A DNA stretch of 64,000 nucleotides, from positions 1 to 64,000 of the forward strand of contig NZ_MVHJ01000018.1 of the NCBI RefSeq assembly GCF_002086115.1, in the 5' to 3' direction. Below are positions 47,299-53,974 of the stretch, piece after piece (positions within the stretch are counted from its first letter, which is position 1; each line of letters begins with the position of its first letter). The notes beneath the pieces were generated by a model that was not told where the DNA came from, did no database searches, and saw only the letters and a program-made list of their open reading frames with translations. The stretch comes from Mycolicibacterium bacteremicum. GTDB taxonomy: Bacteria; Actinomycetota; Actinomycetes; Mycobacteriales; Mycobacteriaceae. Made by a program: the position numbers and the translations under genes.

Positions 47299-48237
47299 AT
47301 GGATGCCTTCGGCGACCTGTTCCGCGGGGTGCGTGCGCATGGCTCGTTGTTCGGCGGTTCCACGCTGACACCGCCGTGGAATCTGCATTTCGTCGACGGC
47401 GCACCCCTGACGTTATGCACGGTGCTCACCGGGGGTGGCTGGATCGTGACCGAGGCCGCGCCACCGGAACCGCTGCGGGCCGGGGACACCGTCATCGTGC
47501 GCGGGCCGGAAACCTTCACCTTCGTCGATGATCTGGACAGCGCGGCCGACGCGGTCGAATGCGGAACGGAATGCGCGGCGCCCGAGTACGGCGGGACCCG
47601 GCACCGGTTGGGCTGGAACGACTTCGGGGACCGCGGCGCCGAGACCACCACGCTGATCGTCGGCGCGTACCCGGTACGGGGGGAGATCAGCCGGCGCCTC
47701 CTCGACGAGCTTCCCGCGGTGTTGCGGGTGCCCGGTGGCGGCGAGGGTGATGCGGTGCTCGAGCACCTGGCCGCCGAGGTGGCCATCGATGCGCCCGGCC
47801 AGCAGGTGGTGCTGGACCGGCTGCTGGACTGGATGCTGGTGTGCACGCTGCGCGCCTGGTTCGACCGGCCGGGCGGCCGACCGCCGGCCTGGTGGGCCGC
47901 CCAGCGCGATCCGGTGGTCGGTGACGCGCTGCGGTCGCTGCATGACGATCCGGCGGCCCCGTGGACGGTGGCCACCCTGGCCGACCGCGCCGGGGTGGCC
48001 CGGTCGACCCTGGCCAAACGCTTCACCGAGCTGGTGGGCGAACCGCCGTCGAGCTACCTCACGAGATGGCGGATGACGCTGGCGGCCGATCTGTTGCTGG
48101 AGAACCAGGCCACCGTGGCCGAGGTGGCGCGGCGCGTCGGATACGCCGACCCGTTCGGGTTCAGCGCGGCGTTCAAGCGGGTCCGCGGTGTCAGCCCCAC
48201 CGCGTTCCGCCGGGCGGCCGTGCACCAACCGGCGTGA
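47299..48237 (+). CDS. AraC family regulator with cupin-type sensing domain
   Basis: A 312-residue regulator. The N-terminal ~190 residues match the Cupin_6-type AraC ligand domain (MDAFGDLFRGVRAHGSLFGG, TLCTVLTGGGWIV, LRAGDTVIVRGPETF). The C-terminal AraC DNA-binding domain has both helix-turn-helix units: TVATLADRAGVARSTLAKRFTELVGEPPSSYLTRWRM and TVAEVARRVGYADPFGFSAAFKRVRGVSPTAFR. It is divergent from the NmrA-PPOX operon, its likely target. The ligand is unknown; this family commonly responds to electrophilic or aromatic compounds. Confidence 0.85.
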   Translation: MDAFGDLFRGVRAHGSLFGGSTLTPPWNLHFVDGAPLTLCTVLTGGGWIVTEAAPPEPLRAGDTVIVRGPETFTFVDDLDSAADAVECGTECAAPEYGGTRHRLGWNDFGDRGAETTTLIVGAYPVRGEISRRLLDELPAVLRVPGGGEGDAVLEHLAAEVAIDAPGQQVVLDRLLDWMLVCTLRAWFDRPGGRPPAWWAAQRDPVVGDALRSLHDDPAAPWTVATLADRAGVARSTLAKRFTELVGEPPSSYLTRWRMTLAADLLLENQATVAEVARRVGYADPFGFSAAFKRVRGVSPTAFRRAAVHQPA

Positions 48238-48294
48238 CCAGGGTCATCGCCGGGATCGGTAACGCCGGCCGGCGCCGGCGGCGATATAACCCGC

Positions 48295-49098
48295 GTGATC
48301 ACTCGACTTGGAGCGGCTGTGCTGCTTGCCGCCACGGCCCTGGCCGTGGCGCCCACCGCCACCGCCGAGCCGGCTTGCGCCGATGTGCACTGGATCGGGG
48401 CTGCCGGGTCGGGCCAGCGCGACGGCGCCCAGTTGGCCGCCAACGCCGGCATGGGGGATGTGGTCTACGCGTCGTATCAGCAGCTCAACAGCGCGCTGAC
48501 CGCCAGCGGCCGCACGATGACCGCGGAGGCCGTGCAGTACCCGGCCGCGCCCGTGCCGCTCGCCGGGGGCCTCGGCGGCTGGATGAACTTCATGGACAGC
48601 GTCGAGGACGGCACCGAGGCAGCCGCCGAGCAGCTGGAGGCCTTCACGGCGCGCTGCCCGCAGACCAAGGTCGTGCTGGCCGGGTACTCCCAGGGCGCCA
48701 TGGTGATCCACCGCAACCTGCATGATCTGGCGGACAACCCACAGGTTGCCGCGGCCCTGCTGGTCGCCGACGGCGACCGGTTGCCGGCCGACACCACCAT
48801 CAACCTGGGGTCGACGGCCGCGCTGCCCGGCGCGGGCAAGGGCGTCGCGCAGGAGCATTCGTTCCTGGCCTCGACCGACACCTCGCCACTGGACCCGCTG
48901 ATGGGGGCGCGCACCGTCAGCGTCTGTGATGTGGGCGACCCGGTCTGCGACTACGACCCGCAGGTCGAGGAGATCCCGGCGTCCTCGATCGCCATCCACA
49001 CCGCCTACGAGCCGGCGACCAGCGGCCCGCACGCGTGGGGCGCCCCGCTGTATCAGCTGGTGATGAATTCGGTCGCCGCACCCGCACCGTCGATCTAG
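48295..49098 (+). CDS. Secreted cutinase family esterase
   Basis: A 267-residue exported alpha/beta serine esterase. The signal peptide is residues 1-24 (cut after ATA). The catalytic Ser132 lies in VVLAGYSQGAMVI, and Asp and His follow in the C-terminal part (VCDVGDPVCDYDPQ and SIAIHTAYE). Cysteines at 28 and 121 and at ~220-228 fit the cutinase disulfides. Mycobacterial cutinase-like proteins (CulP) are esterases or lipases of the envelope; the GTG start at 48295 is chosen because the signal peptide begins there. Confidence 0.8.
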   Translation: MITRLGAAVLLAATALAVAPTATAEPACADVHWIGAAGSGQRDGAQLAANAGMGDVVYASYQQLNSALTASGRTMTAEAVQYPAAPVPLAGGLGGWMNFMDSVEDGTEAAAEQLEAFTARCPQTKVVLAGYSQGAMVIHRNLHDLADNPQVAAALLVADGDRLPADTTINLGSTAALPGAGKGVAQEHSFLASTDTSPLDPLMGARTVSVCDVGDPVCDYDPQVEEIPASSIAIHTAYEPATSGPHAWGAPLYQLVMNSVAAPAPSI

Positions 49099-49174
49099 TT
49101 AGGGATCGCAGCGCGGCGGGAAGCCTATCCGTCGCCAGTGATCCTCGAACGGACTCGAACGGAAAGGTTGGGAT

Positions 49175-50647
49175 GTGGGCACCGTGAAGGGCGGCTCGCG
49201 GTTGGGCACCCGGTTCGGGCCCTACGAGCTGCGGTCGGTGCTCGGCGTCGGCGGCATGGGCGAGGTGTACCGCGCCTACGACACCGCCCGGGAGCGGATG
49301 GTCGCGATCAAGCTGCTGCGCCCCGACCTGGTGGCCGACCCCAGTTTTCAGGACCGGTTCCGGCGGGAGTCGCGGCTGGCCGCCCGGCTGCAGGCGCCGC
49401 ACATCATCCCGGTGCACGACTTCGGCGAGATCGACGGTGTGCTGTACATCGACATGCGCCTGGTGGAGGGGCCCAGCCTCAAGGAGGTTCTGCACACCCA
49501 GGGTGCGCTCGCGCCGCGCCGAGCGGTGTCGATCATCGCGCAGGTGGCCACCGCGCTGGATGCCGCGCATGCCAACCACCTGGTGCACCGGGACATCAAA
49601 CCGGAGAACATCCTGCTGACCCAGGACGACTTCGCGTATCTGGTCGACTTCGGCATCGCGCACGGCGGGGGAGAGCCGGCCGTCACGTCGACCGGTCTGG
49701 TCGTCGGTTCCAGCGCCTACCTGGCTCCGGAGCGGTTCAGCGGGGACCGGGGCGCCCCGGCGGCCGACATCTATTCGCTGGCCTGCGTGCTGTATGAGGC
49801 CCTGACCGGGTTGGAGCCATATGCCGCCGGCGATGTGCGGCAGGTGTGGGCGGCACACATGTTCTCGGCGCCACCGCGCCCGAGCATCATGCGGCGCGGC
49901 GTCGGCCGGGCGTTCGACGATGTGATCGCGCGGGGGATGGCCAAGGACCCGGGTCATCGGTACGCCACCGCAGGGGAGCTGGCTCGCGCCGCGGCGCAGG
50001 CCATCGACGGCGCCGCGCCGGTCGTTGCGGCGCCCGCCCCCGCCACGCCGCCCCCGACCCAGCAGTACTCCGCGGTGTACGCGACACCGCATCCCTCGGT
50101 GGTCACCCCGCTGCCCGCGCGGCCGCGGCGCCCCTCCTCGGGACGGTGGGTGCTGGCGCTGGCAACCATCGGATTGTTCGCCATCGCAGGGGCTTTGGCC
50201 TCGGCACTGGTGTTCGGCGGCGATGACGGCACCGCGCCGCGGTCGCCACTGGCCGTGCCGGCACAGTCGCCGGAGGCCTCGGCGGCAGCGCCGACCACCT
50301 CGACGACGCCGGCCGTCGCCGGCGTATCAGGCACCGATTCGCAAGGCTTCGTGGGACATTCGGCTCGGTGCGACAGCTCCAGCACACCCGCCGCGCTGAT
50401 CCGCACCGCCCAGTCGCTGGCGATCATCTGCCGGACCTCGTCGGACGACTTCTACTACCGCGGCGAGCGGCTGCGCGACGGCGCCAACCTGGAACTGCGC
50501 GATGCCCGACGCTCCGGTGCCGGCTTCGTCGCGGTCAATCCGGCCGACGGCGCGCGCTATGAGGTCATGCCCGGTCTGCTGACCATCTCCAGCAACGGAC
50601 GGGTGGATTCGTCGGAACGCGCACTGGAGTACGGCTGGGCGCAATGA
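49175..50647 (+). CDS. Membrane serine/threonine protein kinase (PknF/PknH-like)
   Basis: A 490-residue Hanks-type kinase. The kinase domain is residues ~16-285, with GVGGMGEVY (glycine loop), Lys46 in VAIKLL, Glu65, HRDIKPENIL with Asp140, DFG with Asp158, and APE motif in YLAPERF. A Pro/Ala linker precedes a single span (~WVLALATIGLFAIAGALASALVF, ~341-363). The ~120-residue exterior domain contains two cysteines (ARCDSSS and IICRTSS) and is not PASTA, resembling the small sensor domain of the PknF/PknI group. It would phosphorylate cytoplasmic or membrane targets in response to an external cue. The GTG at 49175 has GGAAAGG ahead. Confidence 0.85.
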   Translation: MGTVKGGSRLGTRFGPYELRSVLGVGGMGEVYRAYDTARERMVAIKLLRPDLVADPSFQDRFRRESRLAARLQAPHIIPVHDFGEIDGVLYIDMRLVEGPSLKEVLHTQGALAPRRAVSIIAQVATALDAAHANHLVHRDIKPENILLTQDDFAYLVDFGIAHGGGEPAVTSTGLVVGSSAYLAPERFSGDRGAPAADIYSLACVLYEALTGLEPYAAGDVRQVWAAHMFSAPPRPSIMRRGVGRAFDDVIARGMAKDPGHRYATAGELARAAAQAIDGAAPVVAAPAPATPPPTQQYSAVYATPHPSVVTPLPARPRRPSSGRWVLALATIGLFAIAGALASALVFGGDDGTAPRSPLAVPAQSPEASAAAPTTSTTPAVAGVSGTDSQGFVGHSARCDSSSTPAALIRTAQSLAIICRTSSDDFYYRGERLRDGANLELRDARRSGAGFVAVNPADGARYEVMPGLLTISSNGRVDSSERALEYGWAQ

Positions 50648-50684
50648 ATTACGACGAGTCCGGCCCACCGGCGGGCACGGGGGT

Positions 50685-50696
50685 TATGGTCGGGGC
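50685..50696 (+). promoter_or_regulatory. Leaderless -10 element of the lipoprotein gene
   Basis: TATGGT (50685-50690), six bases, GTG at 50697; no ribosome site. Confidence 0.5.
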
Positions 50697-51890
50697 GTGA
50701 ACAGGATCGGTGTCCTCGTTGTCGCCGTCGGCATGCTCGCAGCGTGCTCGTCACCGGAGAATCCCGCCTCGGGCGGCCCGGCCGTACAAACCCCACAGAC
50801 CTCGCTTCCGCCCATCGTCAGTCCCGCGCAACTCGACGCCGGCAGCTACCCCACCGCCGTTCGCCCGCCGCTGGGCCGGGCGGGTGACCCGAAGACGGGC
50901 GGGGTGGTCGACGCTCAGCATCTCGCCGATTACGTCGTGGGTCCGTGGGAGGCCGACCGGGAACTCATCGCCCCGTACCTGAGCACCTTCTACCTACTGG
51001 ACACGCCGACCACGCTGGCCCAGTTCTCACCGGACAGCGTGGCGCAGCAAGCGCAGCGGCACGGCTTCGTCAACGGATTCGCCTCCGCGCGGGAGGCCCC
51101 CGACCGGCACGTCATGATCAACGCGGTGCTGCGGTTCCCGGACCAGGCGGCGGCCGCGGCGGCCGCCACCGACATGAACACCGCCACGGCGCAACAGTCC
51201 ATCCGCGGCGTCAGTCCGACCCCGGCCACCATCCCCGGCCATCCCGAGGCGGCGGCCTCCAGCTATCCGTTCACCCCGACCGGATCGGACCGCGAATGGG
51301 CGGTGATCCGGTCGTTCACCCCGCACGGACCGTATGTCTTCATGCAGCTTGTCCAGTCCGCCGACGGTCTCGATGCGGCGGCGGCCATGGTGCAGAAGGT
51401 GATCGACGCACAGGGCCCGCGAGTCGACGAATTCACCCCCGCCGACCCGAACGCACTGGCCGAGGTGGAGCTCGACCCCACCGGACTGCTCGCCAGAACG
51501 CTTCCGGCGGCCTCGAATCCGAGTTCGACCAAGAATGCCGTCTACAGCTCCCGTGGCGCCATGCACTTCCAGACCAACCCGCTGGAATCCAAGACCCTGT
51601 TCTCCGACACCGGTGTCAAGACCGTCGCCATGGCTGCGGCCAGCGTCTACCAGGCCCGCAACCCGGGGTCGGCGCTGATGATCGTCAACGCCTTCAGCAA
51701 GGAGATCCTCAACCAGGGTGAAGCCGTCGACGCCGTGCCCCGGCTGCCCGAAAGCCACTGTGCCACCCGCGGAAAAGCCTTCTACTGTGTCGCGCCGGCC
51801 GGTGACTACGCCATCGAGGTCAACGGTGACGCTCTGCCCGATGTACACCAGCGCACCGCCGCGCAATACATCCTGCTGACGACGGGTTGA
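50697..51890 (+). CDS. Cys-anchored lipoprotein of the mycobacterial DUF7373 type
   Basis: A 397-residue lipoprotein. The lipobox is LAAC with Cys17 in VGMLAACSSPENP. The mature protein has a Pro/Thr-rich lead and a globular domain (LDAGSYPTAVRPPLG, VVGPWEADRELIAPYLSTFYLLDTPTTLAQ, FVNGFASAREAPDRHVMINAVLRFPDQ, and a C-terminal pair CATRGKAFYC). This matches a large mycobacterial family of surface lipoproteins of unknown role. It follows the kinase gene by 49 bases on the same strand but has its own promoter, so any link to the kinase is only inference. Confidence 0.75.
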   Translation: MNRIGVLVVAVGMLAACSSPENPASGGPAVQTPQTSLPPIVSPAQLDAGSYPTAVRPPLGRAGDPKTGGVVDAQHLADYVVGPWEADRELIAPYLSTFYLLDTPTTLAQFSPDSVAQQAQRHGFVNGFASAREAPDRHVMINAVLRFPDQAAAAAAATDMNTATAQQSIRGVSPTPATIPGHPEAAASSYPFTPTGSDREWAVIRSFTPHGPYVFMQLVQSADGLDAAAAMVQKVIDAQGPRVDEFTPADPNALAEVELDPTGLLARTLPAASNPSSTKNAVYSSRGAMHFQTNPLESKTLFSDTGVKTVAMAAASVYQARNPGSALMIVNAFSKEILNQGEAVDAVPRLPESHCATRGKAFYCVAPAGDYAIEVNGDALPDVHQRTAAQYILLTTG

Positions 51891-51935
51891 GCGGACGGGG
51901 GTTGGCAGGCCGGGAAGACGGGTACCGGTACGCAC

Positions 51936-52058
51936 ATGACCACTCAGGATCCGAAACCGACCGAAATCCACGCCGACGAGGACGAGGTGCTCACCACGCC
52001 GGCCACCCCGGGGGCCGAGGCGCTGCCGACCGACGCGCCCGAGGACTCCGAGACGTAA
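51936..52058 (+). CDS. Small acidic protein, 40 residues
   Basis: The frame MTTQDPKPTEIHADEDEVLTT... ends APEDSET. It is strongly acidic, has no Cys or Trp, and is predicted disordered. The position between two well-defined genes and the strong hairpin right after it suggest a real message. The ATG at 51936 has GAAGACG at a distance but no good ribosome site. I do not recognise the family; small acidic proteins of this sort can be stress-related or ligand-like. Confidence 0.45.
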   Translation: MTTQDPKPTEIHADEDEVLTTPATPGAEALPTDAPEDSET

Positions 52059-52073
52059 CTCGCCACCGCGCAG

Positions 52074-52116
52074 ACCCGTAGTCGCGTCCACCACGGATGC
52101 GACTACGGGTTTTCCG
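52074..52116 (+). terminator. Intrinsic terminator with 12-base stem and U-tract
   Basis: ACCCGTAGTCGC (52074-52085) and GCGACTACGGGT (52099-52110) are exact complements with a 13-base loop, followed by TTTCC. It is the most conventional terminator in the window, and lies 16 bases after the small acidic gene. Confidence 0.75.
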
Positions 52117-52181
52117 TGATTCAGGGGCCTCCCTCCCGGTGCGAACCTCGTATCGGTAACCCGCCGAGGGAAGGAAAACCC

Positions 52182-53321
52182 ATGTCAGACGTGCTCGCCA
52201 AGCTCAACCAGGCCATGACGGTCATCCAGGGTGTGCAGCCGCCGTTCATCCCCGCCGACGCCCATGCGATGACGGCGATCATCGAGTGGGGGCCCGGCGA
52301 TCGAGGTGCACCGCCCCATCGGCATCCGGGCGGACCGTGCTTCGGCTACGTCCTGGAGGGCGAGATGCTCTTCGAGCTCGAGGGTGAAGCTCCCCGCATC
52401 ATCAAGGCCGGCGAGGCGTTCTGGGAGCCCGGTGGTGATGTCATCCACTACTCCGACGGCAACCATCGTGACGATGTTCCGCTGCGGTTCCTGGTCACGA
52501 TGCTGTGCACACCGGGCCAGGAGATGTTCGTCCTCGTCGATGAGGAGGAACTCGAGGCCCGCAAGGACCGCCGCGTCACCGCGAAGAACATCACCGTCGT
52601 CGGCGCCACCGGCCAGATCGGTCGGCAACTCGTCGACGCCCTGACCGCCGCCGGGCATCACGTCACCGGCGCATCGCGGCACAGCGGGGTGGATGCGGCG
52701 CTGGGCACCGGGCTCGACGAGGCGTTGGCCGGAGCGGATGTCGTCATCGACGTGCTGAACTCACCGACCATGGACGATGACGCGGCGCTGGCGTTCTTCA
52801 CCGCCACCTCGGCCAATGTCAGTGGTGCGGCGAAGAAGGCCGGTGTGGGTCACTACGTCCTGCTGTCGATCGTCGGCGTCGACGGTCTGCAGGGCGGTGG
52901 CTATCTGCGAGGAAAGGTGTTGCAGGAGAACACCGTCGCCGCCTCGGGCGTGCCCTACACCATCGTCCGGGCCACCCAGTTCCACGAGTTCACCGAGATG
53001 ATCGCGGGCGCGCTGGTCGACGGCGACCAGGTGCACGCCCCCGACGCGCTGATCCAGCCGATCGCCACGGCCGATGTGACCGCCGTGCTCGCCCGGGTGG
53101 CCACCGAAGCCCCGCTCTACGGCGTGCACGATGTCGGCGGGCCGGAGAAGATGACGTTCGCCGCACTGGCCGCGGCCGTTCTGCCCCAGCAGAACCTGCG
53201 CATCCGCACCGATCCGGCGGCCACCTACTTCGGCACCCCGGTCACCGAGACCAGCCTGGTCACCGGTGCCGGAGCCGAACTGGCACCGACTCGCCTGGCG
53301 GACTGGCTCGGTGCCCGATGA
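52182..53321 (+). CDS. Cupin-SDR fusion protein
   Basis: A 379-residue protein that joins two domains usually found apart. Residues ~1-125 are a cupin with GAPPHRHPGG (His46, His48) and YVLEGEMLFELEGE, HWEPGGDVIHY-type end; one of the metal ligands of the typical H-x-H-x3-4-E motif is not obvious. Residues ~135-379 are an NmrA-like atypical SDR with ITVVGATGQIGRQL (GATGQIG at 141-147), VVIDVLNSPTMDD, YLRGKVLQENTVAASGVPYTIVRATQFHEF and IQPIATADVTAVLARV. The ATG at 52182 has GGAAGGA ahead. The last 4 bases overlap the nitroreductase start (ATGA), so the two are coupled. It may sense or modify a small carbonyl compound. Confidence 0.8.
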   Translation: MSDVLAKLNQAMTVIQGVQPPFIPADAHAMTAIIEWGPGDRGAPPHRHPGGPCFGYVLEGEMLFELEGEAPRIIKAGEAFWEPGGDVIHYSDGNHRDDVPLRFLVTMLCTPGQEMFVLVDEEELEARKDRRVTAKNITVVGATGQIGRQLVDALTAAGHHVTGASRHSGVDAALGTGLDEALAGADVVIDVLNSPTMDDDAALAFFTATSANVSGAAKKAGVGHYVLLSIVGVDGLQGGGYLRGKVLQENTVAASGVPYTIVRATQFHEFTEMIAGALVDGDQVHAPDALIQPIATADVTAVLARVATEAPLYGVHDVGGPEKMTFAALAAAVLPQQNLRIRTDPAATYFGTPVTETSLVTGAGAELAPTRLADWLGAR

Positions 53322-53974
53322 GCACGTTCACCGACCTCGTGCGGCGTCGCCGATCGACGCGAAAGTTTTTGACCGACAAGCCGGTTCCGCAGGAACTGCT
53401 GCAGGAATCGCTGGAACTGGCGATGCGGGCACCATCGAATTCCAACGTGCAGCCGTGGCGGGTGTACCTGGCCACCGGCGCCCGCCGGGACAAGCTGGCC
53501 GCCGCCCTGTCCACCGCGGCCCGGACCGTCCCGCCGGCCAATCTCGGGCTACCGGATACGTTCGCCCCGCTGCGCCGCGAGCTCGGCGCCCTGGTCTACG
53601 GATCGATGGGGGTGGCGCGCGACGATGTGGATGCCCGCTGGACCGCCCAGTTGCGCAACTTCGAGTTCTTCGGCGCACCGGTGGTTGCGATGGTGTGCAT
53701 GCACCGCGATCTCGGGCTGCCCGATGCCCTGGGCGTGGGCATGTTCCTGCAGACCTTGCTGCTGGCGCTCACCGAACGGGGTATCGACAGTTGCGTGCAG
53801 GTGTCGACGGCGCTGTACCCGGATCTGGTCCGCGAGCAACTCGACATCCCGGACGACCTGACGATCCTGTGTGGGGTCAGCATCGGCTACGCCGACCCGG
53901 ACTTCCCCGCCAACAATCTGACGATTCCGCGGAACGAGCTCGGGCACAACGTCATTCAGACCGACGATCGGTGA
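53318..53974 (+). CDS. Nitroreductase family FMN oxidoreductase
   Basis: A 218-residue flavoprotein. RRSTRKFLTDKPVPQELLQESLELAMRAPSNSNVQPWRVYL is the N-terminal FMN-binding pattern of the nitroreductase family, with ASNSNxQPW for FMN. GVGMFLQTLLLALTERGIDSCVQ and LTILCGVSIGYADPDFPAN close the domain. These enzymes reduce nitro groups, quinones or enals using NAD(P)H. It is coupled to the cupin-SDR gene upstream, hinting at a detoxification or catabolic pair. Its last 23 bases overlap the convergent LAL regulator gene. Confidence 0.85.
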   Translation: MSTFTDLVRRRRSTRKFLTDKPVPQELLQESLELAMRAPSNSNVQPWRVYLATGARRDKLAAALSTAARTVPPANLGLPDTFAPLRRELGALVYGSMGVARDDVDARWTAQLRNFEFFGAPVVAMVCMHRDLGLPDALGVGMFLQTLLLALTERGIDSCVQVSTALYPDLVREQLDIPDDLTILCGVSIGYADPDFPANNLTIPRNELGHNVIQTDDR

